64,000 bases of DNA from Salminus brasiliensis (GCF_030463535.1 NC_132880.1:25814487-25878486); one strand, 5' to 3'. Numbered from the stretch's first letter, positions 1 through 14,942 are shown. Notes: a model not told the origin generated them from the sequence alone. Program-made: numbers and translations.

Positions 1-69
1 TACAAAATAGAGAGAGAGAGAAAATAAGGAGAGAGAGAGAGAAGAATATAAAGAAGTAGGAACAAAATA

Positions 70-116
<47 letters not shown>

Positions 117-142
117 ATATAAAGGGGTGGGAACAAAATAAG

Positions 143-210
<68 letters not shown>

Positions 211-669
211 AGAATATAAAGGGGTGGGAACAATAAGGAGAGAGAGAGAGAGAAAATAAGGAGAGAGAGAGAGAGAGGGGGGGGAGAAGAATATAAATGA
301 TTGGGTACAAAAAACAAGGGAGAGAAAATAAGAAGGGAGAGAGAATAATATAGGAGTGGGAAATATAGTGGGAAATAAGGATGGAGGGACGACGGGGAAC
401 AGGAAAGAAGTAGAGTGAAGATGAAGGAGCATTAAGAAGAAAAGAGAGAGACAGGAAGGAAAGGAAAAGTGGAGGGAGTCTGCGAGAGAAGGAGAGCGAG
501 AGAGAGCGAGAGAGAGAGAGAGAGAGCGCTCTATGGCAGCAGGGGGTGTGTGGTGTGTGATCACATCACTGAAGCTGTGTGTGTGTGAGAGAGAGAGAGA
601 GGGGGGAAGGAGAGAGAGTGAGGGTGTTTAATATCACACACACTGAGCGGGACTGAACTGGAGCGAGGG
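1..669 (+). repeat. GA-rich microsatellite tract and 5' leader upstream of stac2
   Basis: Positions 1-340 are several (GA)n runs separated by short repeated spacers (AAGAATATAAAGGGGTGGGA recurs). Purine-rich sequence and further GA runs continue to about 610, just ahead of the stac2 start codon. The polypurine character could form triplex or act as a GAGA-type promoter-proximal tract; that is inference. I see no TATA box in the last 60 bases before the ATG. The transcription start cannot be placed by eye. Confidence 0.8.
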
Positions 670-747
670 ATGATGGAGAGCAGAGAGACGGAGGGAGAGA
701 CGCTACAGCGCTCGCCCAGCACACTCTCCATAACACACTCCTCTAAG
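670..747 (+). CDS. stac2: stac2 coding exon 1 (residues 1-26)
   Basis: Starts at ATGATGGAG and ends ...TCTAAG before GTGAGT at 748, phase 0. It encodes a short acidic/Ser-Thr N-terminus. Phase 0 joins cleanly to the next exon, whose [10 protein letters not shown] matches the position of the conserved basic motif in STAC proteins. The N-terminus itself is poorly conserved in the family, so this exon rests on splice phase and position. Confidence 0.7.
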
Positions 748-3700
748 GTGAGTTACACGCTGTCACACGCTCTCGCACACTCTCACCCTCGACAGTAGCG
801 CAGTGTGTTTTAGTCAGTTGGCCTCCACTCGCCTCTCTAAGAGAAGTTAGCAGCGCTAATGAAGGCTAAGCTCGCCCTCGCACTCCGAGCCTTAAGCTGG
901 TCTCCAGCAGGTTCTCACCAGAATATCTGACTGTCAGAATCGACTTGCAGACATCGACATTCATCTCCTTCATCCCAGCAGATCCGTCCAGCACGAAGTT
1001 ACGCTCACCTCACCTCACCTCACCTCACCTCACACGCTCTTGAACTCTGCTGGAATCATTTTTGGTGCTGGATAGAACCATTTCTATACGTTCCTTTGTG
1101 TGAAGAAATATTTAAACACTCCAAATAGAACCGTTACTGTTGTTATAGAACCTCTGAAGAACCTAAATTTTCAGACTATAGGGTTTTACAAAACCCTTTC
1201 ATTGAAAAGGGTTCTATATAGTACTAAAAAGGTTGTTTGACTTGTAACAAGTGAACCCTATTTTTACAAGAACTCTTTAACCAGGCAGAGAACAGTTTAA
1301 ACATTCAGATGGTTCTCTGTTGTCATTGAATTTATATAGAACCATGTCTGCTGTGACAAAACAAACAAACAGAAGAACCTCCTGTTTAAACCTGTAGGGT
1401 TTCACAGAACACTTAAATTGAAAAGGGTTCTATATAGTACTAAAAAGGTTCTTTGACTTGTAACACCGGTGAACCTCTTTTTAGAAGAACTCTTTAACCA
1501 GGCAGAGAACAGTTTAAACATTGAAATGGTTGCTAAAGTTGCTAAACCCCTACAGAACCCGTTTTTAAGAGTATAGGGTTCTATATAGTACTAAAAAAGG
1601 TTCTTTGACTTGTAACACCGGTGAACCTCTTTTTACAAGAACTATGTAACCAGGAAGAGAATAGTTTAAATATTCAAATGGTTCTCTGTTGTCATTGTTC
1701 TGTATAGAACCATTGTCATTGCTAAAGAACCCTTGAAGAACCTCTTTTTATATAAGTATAGGGTTTCACTGTATACTTTAATTAAAAGAGGTTCTATATA
1801 GTACTAAAAAGGTTCTATAAATGTTTCTTTAAATGTTTTTGTTGTCATTGTTCTATAGAGAACCATTTCCATTGCTAAATAACCTCTGAGAACCCCCTTT
1901 TTTAAGAGTATAGGGTTCTATATAGTACTAAAAAGGTTCTTTGACTTGTAACACCAGTGAGCCTCTTTTTAGAACTCGCAGAGCACCACGCAGAGAACAG
2001 TTTAAACATTCACATGATTGCTAAAGTTGCTAAACCCCTACAGAACCCATTTTTAAGAGTATAGGGTCTTTAACCAGACAGAGACTCTGTTGACATTGTT
2101 CTGTATAGAACCTCTAAAGAACCTCCTTGTAAGTGTGTAATTCACATTAGCCATGTTTCTCTTTTTGTAATTGGTAAAGCCTCTGCATCTGTTGAATCGC
2201 TCCTCTGACCCAAACCACCTAAAAAACACCTGTTTGCAGAAACACCTCTGTACCTGTCAGTGTTCTGCGGTAATCAGTAAAACAATGTAGCACCAAACTG
2301 GGTTCCACCATATTTAGATGTCAAAGAACTCTTTTCAGTACTATGCAGAAACCCTTTGTGCTTACAGTGCTTACAGTGTGTGTATCAGCGTTGATCAGTT
2401 AAGTTGTTTAAAAAAGTTAATTCAGATTGAATTTTCGGGAAAGCTTATAAGCTTGGAAAGCTTATAAGTATGTATAAAAGTGACGTGTTCTTTTACGGCG
2501 GAAACACACTCCAGATAAAGGCTTTATGCTGAAATCTGCTTTCTTCACTGTGTAAACTGTAAGAGCACTGCACACTTTGATTATGTGGGGCTGTGTGAAC
2601 ATGTGTAGCTGATCAGTGGAAGAGCTGTTTAGATACTTTTGGACATAAAGGGTTTTTTTTTTACTTTATTGGGTTTCTTTGGCCAATAATTTTATAGCAC
2701 CCTTCACTCATCAGTATATCAGGATTACAGTTGAATTGAATTAATTAATAAGTTTTTTAGATAAAAAAAGGACAACTTTTTTATTTATTTATAGCATTTT
2801 TGTATTTTTAGGTTGGGTTCCAGTATTGCTCACAGTTTGTGAGATTAAGTCACAGGGCTCCTCTGCATTTACAATGTGCAGATCTCACTGGCTGATACAG
2901 ATGTGATTGATGCTGGTTGTTTTAATAAGTATGTGCAGTGCTTTCTTGATTAAACAGTGAGATGTCAGTAACTAGATGTCAGTAAACATCTACATTCATA
3001 CATATATATGCATCTGTGCTTAGTAGCTCTCCTTTTGACAAGGGCAAATATAGTTTTGCTCATTGCAGCCAATGCATTCTGCCCTTCATGCGGCAGCAGG
3101 CTTGTTTAGATGACCCATTGAAAACGTATGATTCTGAGAACGCAGAAAGATTCCACTTCCATGAAGTAAATCTGTGTGCAGGAGTTGCTGCACAGTAGAA
3201 CAGTGCACCAGCACTACAGAGTCTGCTAAATTGTCTTAAAGTCTTATCCTGTCAATTATTGGGTATTGATTTGCCTTTCCTGCAATCTTACAAGCAGTTC
3301 TCTCGGAAAGTGCTCTTGACCTCTACTGCTCATAAACTGAGAAATCAACGACCTGGAATGCTTTGCTATCTTTGGATTACTTTCTCTTGATTCATGGGCA
3401 ACAATTATTTTAATTTTCAGTGCTATACAACTGCTTAGAGGAGCATATGACTGCTGATTGTTGGAACAAGATTTGAGAAGCCCGAGTGTATATAATGCTT
3501 TTCTTTACTCTAAAATTTTACAGAACAGAAATAACACACTAATCTTGTTTAATAATAATTGTATAATATATTGGAAGCTACAGTATAATATATTGAGGCC
3601 AAAATTCATTAATTAATTACTGATATTCCTTTTTGTGTTTACATTTTTGTATTTGAAGTAAAATAAAAGCCCATATGCTAATGAGATGTCATTTAATTAA

Positions 3701-6700
3701 ACATGCATTAATTTGCATTAAAAAAAATAAAACTAGAATAAGACAAATCTAGCCATGGGATGATGTTAGAATATTCATTTCATTGTGAAAACATACCCCA
3801 GAGCGAGGTTTTTTACAGGACAAATTATAGACAAATCAAGTCCACAATGCCATGCTTTCAGGCTTTACGGGACTGGAAAAAACAATAATTAAGCTGCCAA
3901 CATAAAATGCATCAGAGTGAGATCAGCTGCTCTACTGCGTCATTCTTTTGAGCGTGCTCAGTATGAGGTAGCAGTTGTGCTGTAGCTTTGATTAAACTGC
4001 TTTTATTCTGCTTGACTAGTGTTATTTAAAGCTGATGCTGTACACACAGCTCATTAAGAGAGGGCAAACGGGAACCATCCCAGAACAAGGGCATAATCTC
4101 ACATACTTTCCCAACACTGTCAGCAGACAGCAGACAGTCTTTGAAGGACATGTATTGTAGACCTTTTGCATGTTTGATGACTGTAGTCACATGCCTTCTC
4201 CTGCTTGGTTACTGCCTTTGTTGCTGAGATGTTTTCTTTGTTTGTAGAAATGGCGAGACAGCCAGGAGGAGATTTCTTTGTAATTAATGTGATATTGTGA
4301 TCAGCCTTGCTGACACTTGCAGGTTTTGCAGGTGACACGGCACTGAGAAACGTTCATTTATGGCCCACTTGAAGTGAGAGTTCGATTCAAACGTACAAAG
4401 TCCAAGTACTGACTCAGAACTGACTAACTGAATCATTCTGAATCAAGAGTCCACATACTGAGAGGTGCAAGTATGACTTAAATGTCAAGTCCTTGAAGTG
4501 TAAGTTCAATTCAGCAGGTTTTGAGTCTCTGAGCTGTGAGTTTGAGTTGACTCTCAAGTCTCAGAAGTATGAGCCCAAGTCGCCTCATGAATTTCTGATA
4601 AAAATTGAATACCGGATTTAGAGTTTAGTCGACAATCACTCTGTGAGCTCTTGGATCCTATCTTTACGCAGTTCACAAAAAAGTGGCCGAGCCAGTGCAG
4701 AGTCAGCGCTGAGCAAACACCGATTTGCATCTGACCTAAGGCTTTTTTCTGCGATGTCCAACAACAGTCAGTGACTCGAAAATCTGGGCTAAAAACATGT
4801 AGAGTGAACATGGCATGAGTCAACCCAGGCAAGTCGAGTTCTGAGTCAATTAAGGTCTGAGACAGTTTTCAGATCAATTAAGTAACACATTTATTACGTA
4901 CTGGTCTGAATCACATTGCAAGGAACATATAGGAATAGTCTGGCAAAAAATCTCCAGATCCAGTCAGTCGAAGTTTGCTAAGTTAAAAGTTTGTTTGTTT
5001 GAGTGAGTTAAGTACTAGTCTGAATCTGGTTGGGAGTCAGTTAAGTACTAGTCTGAATCGAGTTGGGAGTCAGTTAAGTACTAGTCTGAATCAAGTTGGA
5101 AGTCAAATAAGTACTAGTGCGAATCGAGTTGCGAGTCAGTGAAGTACTAGTGTGAATCGCATTGCGAGTCAGTCAAGTACTAGTATGAGTCATGTTGCAA
5201 GTCAGTTAATTACTAGTCTGAATCAAGTTGTGAGTCAGTTAAGTACTAGTATGATTCAAGTTGTGAGTCAGTTAAGTACTAGTGTGAATCGAGTTGCGAG
5301 TCAGTTAAGTACTAGTGTGAATCGAATTGCTAGTCAGTTAAGTACTAGTCTGAATCGAGTTGCAAGTTAAATATAAGCCAGAGTTGACTTGCTAATCCAT
5401 TACTAGTTTGAGTTGAGTTGCAAGATAATTTAGTGCTAGTTAGTTGCTAGATGGAGTCGAGTTGTGGGACAGTTAAATGCTATCTCTGCCTGACATCACT
5501 AATACAATGGGTCAACGTTAGGCCCCAAGGGCTGGGTTGGAAAATATGGCATTAAAGCACCCTGTTTACTGTGCAGTGTGTGTTATAGAACTTTTCCAGC
5601 TCCTACTTGTGCAGGTACTCTTGTCAAATGGAAAATAAATGTATTTATTTTGGATTTTATTTAGTAACAGAACCTCACCAAGACACACTTTACTGTGGAA
5701 CAAACACTATTTGTGTATCAGGAACTAAAGTCATAAAGGTGTTTTTCTCTCTCTATGAATACACACTGATTCCCTCATGCTGAAAGAGCTAATATATCTC
5801 AGGCTGCACAAGCACTGAGACCCCGGGGAAGCTGCTTTATCAGCCTGCGAGTGTTTAGGAGTTTGTCAGTGTCACATTCATTGCCTTTGCTTTATTTGGA
5901 AGTGTCTCTCTGTGAAATGTGCTGCCAAGGAACACCAAAGCTGTGTCTGAACCTGTGCCTTAATCACTGTCCCCTACCTTCAGGAATCTGGATCACTGTA
6001 TAGAGCACTATTATAGGAAGCTGAATTGGTGAATGTAGTGAAAGATTTGGGACAATACCTTATAAGGGCTTTTCCCATTACTGTGCAACTGCTGATTCTC
6101 GCATGAACATAGTAAACACGACGCCGTCAAGCCGGCAGCATGCACACCCAGGCTTATAGGAAAGGCCTCCAAAGCCAAATCCAATTGTTCACATTTATAA
6201 CAGGACTGTAGGGGGCGCTGTGGAGACATTGCCATGGTCGCTGTAAAGTTTTTAAACTAAGCAGTGTATTATGAGTATTCCTCATTTGCTAGGGTGCATT
6301 ATTTGTACACAGCTTATTGTAGTACACTGGATAGTTCAAGTTCCACATGTTTTCAGATGCCACTACAAAAACAACAGGAACCCCAAAATAGTGCACTTTG
6401 TAGTGAACAAGGCACTTTGGTGCCCCCTTGGTGCCCCTCTTTTAGGTTTTGGGATCTCTCAAGCATGAGCCGTTAAAGATCAAGACCTGAACGTTCTTTA
6501 CATTTTACATGTATATTACTCAGGTCTGACAGGGGCTGTCAAAACATAGAAGAGAACACTATTCAACTGATACCCCCATAAACAATTATCTCAATCCCAA
6601 AACGATCAGGACAGAGACACTGAAGCCCTTTGCTCCGGTTTCCTGTGCAAATAAAGCACTGTCTGCATGCATGCTGTGTATGAATCTGGATTTTTCTCCA

Positions 6701-9125
6701 CCTCTAAAGGCCAGGAGTAAACAGTTCTCAGAGCCAGGTATAGAGAAGGGCAGGGCATAACCTAACACTTCTCTTTGTCTTTGGTAAGTGTTTTTAAAAA
6801 TCATTAGATGAGTCAGATTTTTACACAGCAACTCATCTCTGCTACAGATGTAAAGATCAACTGTGTATCCAGCTCAGATTATTTACCATTTAGTGGAAAT
6901 CAGAGTCAGTGCTGATCTTACTCGGGGTGATAAACAAATAAAATATAAAAATGTTATAGACATTTTCATGATACACAATATTTCATCGCAATACTTAATT
7001 CACCAGTCACTACTATTCATATACTTTCCATACTTAGTGCAGTGAGTTTTATTTCATTATTGTTCTACTCTACTCAAAATAATACAATTAAAAAAATAAA
7101 GTATAACTAATTTTAAGCTGGACGGTGTTCTTTAAGCACTGACGATATTGATAACATATTCACAAAATACATATTGTGTATCAACATAACAACATTTGTC
7201 GCGATTAGATAAATATTGTCATATTGCCCAGCCCTACAGGCAGGATTACCTGTAGCAGAGTGAGGGATGAGCTGTTACACTCACTAAACAGTCTGCTTAA
7301 TCCATAAAAAATATAATTCTATGTTTAAAGGAGGTGAGATGAGAGAACATAAAAAATATGTGCATCTAAATAAATGCTCTCACTGTACAGAACGCTGCTG
7401 TGTCGAAAACTGACACATTTAATTTACAAAACAAAGTAGAACAGCTAGTATCAGCCCCATCAATATCAGCCTCACTAGACTTTATTTCCATCTACAGTAC
7501 CTCTCTAAACAACCCCAAAACATGAGCTTTTGAATGTATGTGGGGGGGTCTCTAATTGTTTACTTTGAGGGTCTTATTTGTTACGGCGTGTTAAACTAAC
7601 CCCCCCAAAAAAGCCCCATTTAAGACAATCACACCACATTTGAGTTTCTCTAAGAACATTGGGTAATGGCAAATTAATCATCCAAAAGCACTGACATGTC
7701 TTGTGTGTGTTAGGCTCACTCCCAACAGCTTATTTCACTGGAAAGTACAAATGGATGAAAAGGCCCTTTAATGACTTTTGGAAGCAGACTGTTTAATTAC
7801 ACCCCTGTTAAATAATTGAATGAGGACACATTTTGTGTGTTAACACTTCTATCTCTACACTGAACTTTATACAAGCTTTCATGTTGTGTCAGAAATATTG
7901 TGTTAATGTGATGAGCGCACATAAACGCCACCTGTAGGGGTTTTTCTGTGTTTTTGGGACATGTCAATAAAGGTTTAAAGTAGCTGCTAATAATAAACCT
8001 CTGTAGTTGTGTCGTCATTTTATAGTTGCCATAGTGTAGAAATTAGGAGCTGGATTTCTCTCTACTGAAATGCACCATGTTTTAGAAACTCTCTACTGTC
8101 TCGCCCTGTGGTAAACACACGTTTTAAATGTTTTAAACATACACTTCGTCCGGTGTACATTGCATGCCTTTGGATCCTCTGAATGATGAGCTCATTATAT
8201 CTGATTTATGCTACATAGCTAGACTAACAGTGCTAGCTGCCTAACTGACATTGCATAACTTCTAAATTAGAACGACACCAGCTAGTACCCAACTACCTAA
8301 AACTGCCAACCCCTGTTATAGAGCTGGGCAATATGATATTTTACTGTATCATGATACATTTTTTTTTTTAATTTTTGTTATCATGATAGACAATATGCTT
8401 TTCTAAGCACTGCAGGTTTTTTTAGAAACAGTGTAATTAGACTGGTTTAGTTAGATGAACCGCAGCAGATGTTGAGTAAAATCATTGTATTCAGTACATG
8501 AGAGTATCTGAACAGTAGTTTTTAAGAATCTGTTGCTAATGACATATTTAGTCTGTGATTACATGTATCGGGATAAATTTGTGTATTTTTACCATATTGC
8601 CCAGTGTTACCCTCTTAACTCCCACACAGGACAAAGCTTAGGGAGTTAAACTGTATTCTGAATGAGTTTCTGTCAAGGAAAAAATACAGCGCATCCAACA
8701 AGAACAAAAACATTTTATACAACAATGAAACTACATTCCTACATTGCAGCTCCCAAAAAGCACTGATTGATTCTCCTCACTGATCTATTTTACTGTGCTG
8801 TAACTCTTCTGGAGGCAGATTTACCATAATTTACCATTTGTCCATAAACAGCTGTTCAGACAGTATATTTTCATTCTGTACAATTAAATTTGTACGGTGG
8901 ACAATAAGGGAAGAAGTTACAACCAATACCATCTAGCCTACAGCTTTGCACACACTTTTACCTGCCCAGAGCGGCTAGCGGTTGTCAAGGGACACGTTTT
9001 TTTTGCAGTTAAACAGTGTAGAAATCTGGGAGGCTGCAGCCCTCTCAGCATGCCTTTCCACATCCCTGCCGCAACCTTTTTAGTGAGTAACTGAGCATAA
9101 ATAACTCTGTTTCTCTCTCTCTCTC

Positions 9126-9171
<46 letters not shown>

Positions 9172-12100
9172 TATCTCTCTCTCTACACAGCTGCTGCGTT
9201 TGAAGCGCTCTCTCTCCTTCATGCGCAGTAAAAGCGTGGAAAATTTTTTCCAGCGTTCCTACAGCGATGCCAGAGTTCCCCCTGACTTTCTCTCGGACCC
9301 GCCGCCTCCATCTCCACCTCTGCCAGGGTCACCGTTGCCCAGTGATGGCTCTACCAACCCATCCCCATCAGTGAGCCCGAAACCCTCTTTAAGCCCTTTT
9401 TCTTCTTCCACTTCGGTCCTGCAGCCACGTCCAACCCAAACACACTGCTTCCAGGAGTATGTCTTCCGCCGGCCAACTAGCTGCCAGCTCTGCAAGCATG
9501 TGATTGTGGGTAAGCAGGTACACATCTTAAAGGCCCCATTTCATGATAACCCAATACCAATTTACCCCACTTATTCAGCTTACAGAAGTTAGGCCCCACC
9601 CTTTAAGCCTACAGCACTTTAGCTCTGTCCATTCAATGTACAGCATGTAAGCCCCACCTCTTCAGTCTACAGCAGATAGACACCACCCATTAAGTATGCA
9701 GCACTTTAGTTCCACTCATTCAGCCTACAGCAGTTTAGCCCCACCCACTCAGCCTATAGCAATTAAGCCCCACCCATTCAATCTACAGCAGGTAAACCCC
9801 ACCTATTCAGCCTACAGTACTTTAGCCCCACTTATTCAGCTTATAGCAGTTTAGCTCTGCCCATTCAATGTACAGCAGGTAAGCTCCACCTATTCAGTCT
9901 ACATCACTTTAGCTCTGTCTATTCAGCCTACAGCAGTTTAGCTCTGCCCATTCTGCCTACAGCAGTATAGCAGTGCCCATTCAGCCTACAGCAGTAGGCT
10001 CACCCATTCAGTGGGGATTTAAGCCTTCAGCAGTTTAGCCCCACCCATTTAACCTATAGCAGTTTAGCCCCACCCATTCAACCTATAGCAGTTTAGACCC
10101 ACCCATTCAGCCTATAGCAGTTAAACCAATCACAATCACCCTATGGCAGTTGGAATAAGTCACTTAAGCACCTCAGCCAAACAGAATGTTTTTTTGGTAA
10201 GAACTTTTTTGGAGTTAGGACAAGTTCTTAAAAAACCTTCAAGGGAACCCTGAGGGGAAAAAGTTTCTGTTTCTGTGCTATAATGTTATTATTATTTTAG
10301 AGGTATGAGTTTTGTTATGACAGCGACAGTATGCATTGTTCTGGGATACTGCTTTTTTTCTCCATGTTCAATTTAGTCATTTCACCTCAGTAGACTTTTC
10401 TACTGTGAACATGGGCTGAAAATAGTTCAAAGAACAGAGACACAGCGATGTTCACAGGCACCACAGAATCCTCTACTACTCTCCTAATGGGATCACATTT
10501 GCATTGCAGCTAAAATTGGCGTTGGTGTAGGATTTGCTCCAGTCATTCTTGATGCTCAGTTTTGAAATCTGAACTTGTTAAAAAAAAAACATTTCTCTTG
10601 TGTTCGCTCTTCCTTTCTGTGTCTTAAATTTAACATTGGTTGTCTCCTACCCCGCCCCCCCCCCCCCCCATCTCTTTTTTTCTTCTGGTTGTTTTTCTGC
10701 TTTCCTCACTGTTGTTTCAAATCTCTGATATTATTACTGCCTCTCAGAAAGCCACTTGTTCTCTTGGCCCCCTACCTACTGCCTTACCCGTGGCCTGTTC
10801 TCTTTAATCAGGCACTCTCTCATGGTCAAGTCCCCTCTGAATATAAGACTGCAGCTCTTATTGATTGCTACTATCCTTACAAAACCTGGGCTTTGACTGT
10901 TCAAACGTAAACAGTTGCTCTTCTTTTTGCAACCTTTCCTGTCTCTCTAAAGCTTTACAACATTTCCTGTCTTCACTTCAGTAACCTCCTTGGATCTTTC
11001 CAGTTCAGATTTTGACTTTTCCACAGCACAGAAACAGCCCCAGTCAAAGTTATTAATAATGTACTTTCATCTACTGATTCTAGAGCTCCCAACATTCACA
11101 TTTTATTAGATCTGAGCATTTGGCAGAGTGTCACTCTTTCCTTTTCCAAAGGCTCCGCAAAACATACTGGACTGGTTTACTTCTTTTTATGACTGATAGG
11201 AATCATTAGTTCATCATAGTTTGGCTATACATGCCAAACTACATTTATAAGTGGAGTTCCACAAGGCTCATTTCTTGGCCCATTGATTTTTATCATTTGC
11301 TTCCTCTTAGAGATGGTAGGCCACAGGGACGTAGCAGAGGATAAACATGTAAATGACATGTATGTACCATTTTAATTTTGAGATTTGCTCGCTGTATTTA
11401 TGTTTAGAAGTTAAAATTTAATTATGTATTGGAATTTCTTTGAAAGTCCAAGTTGCTGATGTTTTTCAAGTTCATATTTTACTCATTTAGGCAAGGTGCT
11501 TCTACTAATTTAGACATTACAACAGATTTTCTGAAATCCCCCTGAATGGACCCGCCTCATGGTCTTGCCTGTAGTGCTAAATAAGCAAATGAGACACACC
11601 GACCTATAGTCATTCAAATTGAGCTTGCTTTATGCAAGAAAGGTGGTCTGATGAGTACCTCAATCATGCTATCAGAGAACCAGGGTTGCGTTGGTGATCT
11701 AAAGTTCTTTGTCAAGCTTTTTTTGGGCTACCACCCAGCCTGGTTACTAGGTCAGGGATGGCTCAGACTCTGACTTGCCCCTCACATGAGCCTACAATCA
11801 GTGCAGTGTGCTATCATAGTATGGGGTGAGGCCCAACTTACCACTACACAAATCTCCTAATCAGAGACTCTCTGAAACAGGGTCTAGGAGAATTGCCCTT
11901 GCTTGTGGAAGACAGAGGTGTATAGCTGAAATGACCCAGTGGGACTTTCTAAAATCTTCTGTTTTGTTCATGGACATGCGCAGCGTGAATCCGGTGCTTC
12001 TCAGAGGTAAACAGTGAGGGATAGAAAGGCATCAGTGCAAGAGAAAGGCTTTGGGGATGAAGGCATTAATTCACTTAGCAGTTACTTAGCTTACTTTCTT

Positions 12101-14908
12101 AGTCATACTTACTTGCGCTAGCAATAGTTACATTTTTAGTGACAGTATTTTAAGTTAATGTTATGTAGAGGCTCAAAAGGAGAGCATGAAATTACTTCCA
12201 AAAAACAGTGATGGATCCCATGAGGAAATGAGCGGTTTGGACACTGGACAGAGCCGGCATGCTCCTTTCATGAAGAGACATATGAGGGGGTGCTGCCCCA
12301 CTGTTGCACTGTCAAAACACACATGGCAAGAAGAGATAGCCGCTAAGGACGCTTTAATAGAGGAAAAGGCTTTGCCCGTGTCCAGTAGTTTCTGCAAGAA
12401 TAACAAAATCACCTGAGCTGATGGAACCATATGCGTCACACTATTGTAGATCAGAGATCCAGGAAAGTTATGTTAGCAGACCAGCAGCAGGTGTGAGCTC
12501 TATACCCTATTCAATGCACTTCCCTTGGTGGTAGCTCCCCAGGCCAGGAGAAATGCTGGGGATGCAATGGTCCACCACTGTTTAGGCCATCAACAAATTG
12601 AGATATTTTGAGCACTTAACTGAAGCAGATACAAATAATAGCTTTGTATTACACCCCTACCAGATATATTTTAGCACAAACTCCATCCACAACTCACCTC
12701 TGACCCATACTGAAACCAGTTCACTGTGTTGGAGACAGCTGGAATTTGTCCTATCTGTGCAGTAAACACACACATACACACTAGTGAGCAAATACACACA
12801 GTGAAACTGTGCAGCCTTTGCTGCCATGCGTAGAGAGCACAGAGGGCCAATGGCCTTGCCCAAGGGCTCAGCAGTGGCTGCTTAGCAAACTCAGGTATCA
12901 AACTCACAACCCTGTCAGCAATATCTCAGTGCCCTAACTACTGAGCCACTACTGGCTCAACAGCCCAGTAGCCTGAATTTAGCCTAAACCACCATTCAAC
13001 CACAATAAACCCATAAATTCTCACATCAATAACAATGAGTATGACTTCTTTTTCTTCATTTCCAGTGTAAAAATACCCTTTTTTATCTTTGTAATACTGC
13101 AAAATCTGTTCTCTCCTGCCATTTCTGGCTGCTTGCAGCTCCTTTCTCATTGTTACTGTTTTCTCTGCCTGATGTCCTTCTTATGTAGCAGTCCTCTCGT
13201 TCCCTTAGATTCTGCTCTGCCGACTGGCTTTTTAGCCCTCTGTGAAATCTTTGTGACAATGTCACGTTTTGTCACGATTTTTCACTAGAAGTTTCCCTGT
13301 TTTCTGTCTTTAAAACCTCTCTTTATTTCTTTAAATTTATTATTAAGCATGACTGTATACTTGGGTGTGTATAGATTCAAGATTCAAGATTCGAAAAAGC
13401 TTTATTGACATGACTGTTAACGACAGCAATATTTTGACAACATGCATTACAAAAATAACAGTAATAACAACAAAACTGCAGTGCATTAAAATGAACAATA
13501 ATTACAAAATATCAGTAGAGAATAAAAATAGCAATAATTAAAATAAAGGATAAATATAAAATACGTACATACACTCTATATACATACTAATATCTATACA
13601 CACAATACTACTCATTAAACGGAAAGAAAAAGAGCTGCAGTAATTACTGTTAAAGTAAACGGTGAGATAGGTGTTACTCAGTGTCTCTCAGGCGGTCACA
13701 CGGTGATATATACTGGATGGTGAGGGAGGCAGTGTGCCCCTCTCTCAAACTTATCCCTAATGTTTCCAGTTCCTGAAGTGTTTGATAGTTTGGGGTCAGC
13801 TGTTTAAACCTGTGTGTAAAACGATCTCGTACTGTGCTGAATTTTGGCAGTGCAGAAGGAAGTGCAGCTCGATCTCCACCTCCCCACTCTCACACTGACC
13901 ACACATTCAACTCTCTCTAGACAGCCAGGAGCGCTTATACCTGCCCGTCTCTGTAGCCAGGCTGTGGTCACTGAGCCGGTACTTGGTCAGGATCCGTCTC
14001 TGCTGTGGATCTCTGACAGTCAGGAGATACTGTTCCAGTCTGTACTCTGTTTTTATCTACTCTGTTTTTATTTACTCTGTATAGATTTCTGTACATGTAC
14101 TGCTGCCTTTATAAGACTGCATAAAATATTTTGTAAAAAAGTAAAAAAAACAACTTTATTTATGAAGCATTTTGTTTTTCAAAACAATTAAAAAAGAAAG
14201 TGTTCTGACAAATACAGAGTACAGAGTAAAGCCATAAAATATGACATATATAAATATAGAACATAAATGTTAAATATAAATATAAATATAAAATATGAAA
14301 CACTTAAAAGTGCAAACAAAAAAATGCACTGCAATAAAAACAGTTAAAAAAGGGGACTTTCAAAGAGCATAACTTGCTCCAAACACCAACACCAACAAAA
14401 AAGATAAGTCTTCACCCTCTTCTGAAACAGCTGCCTTTCCACTTTCATTGCCTGCATGTTCCTGTTGGCTGATCTGGGGGCTCCTGAGGAAACATACCTG
14501 ATAATCGGGTGATGGAAATGTATGAGTTAAATACTGAATTGTCCTAAGCGCAGTTCTGTGCACCATTTAATAAAAAAAATTCTGCCTTATGGTCAGTAGG
14601 TTTATTCATCTGCTTGACTCACACTGGTTACGAGTGAACTGACTTTTCTCTTGTGTTTTAGGAACGTAGGTTCACTCTGTTTTAGACAGGGTCAATATTT
14701 CATTAAGACTGGGACGACTGGGCCAGAACTCTGATTCTGATGGGATGCATTTGCCACCGTTGTCTGGCTCAGAGCCAGGAATCCACACCCATTGATTGTG
14801 CGCTAAAGTTGATTCAGATAATGTGAATATGAGGCCGATTGGTGTTTAAGAGTATATGTGTGTTAATTGAGTTGATCGACCTGTGTGCTTCTCTTTCTCT
14901 CTCTCTCA

Positions 14909-14942
<34 letters not shown>

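Larger units (their letters stand above)
748..9190 (+). other. stac2 intron 1: noncoding, repeat-rich
   Basis: 8.4 kb without recognisable coding sequence. It holds the repeated GGTTCTATATAGTACTAAAA family (about 1070-2110), a 33-bp minisatellite (5001-5480) preceded by degenerate GAGTC/AAGTC-rich sequence (4370-4870), and two GGGCAATAT-ended inverted-repeat elements (about 6920-7245 and 8327-8610). Between them is unremarkable AT-rich sequence. Short open frames here have no family resemblance. Confidence 0.7.

Noticed and set aside
5152-5370. 72-residue open frame with SQLSTS repeats
   Set aside because: Translation of the 33-bp minisatellite in intron 1; no start context, splice support or family.
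12894-12950. Genuine tRNA gene
   Set aside because: Box A and B are present but no cloverleaf acceptor or anticodon stem is visible; it is the head of a SINE.
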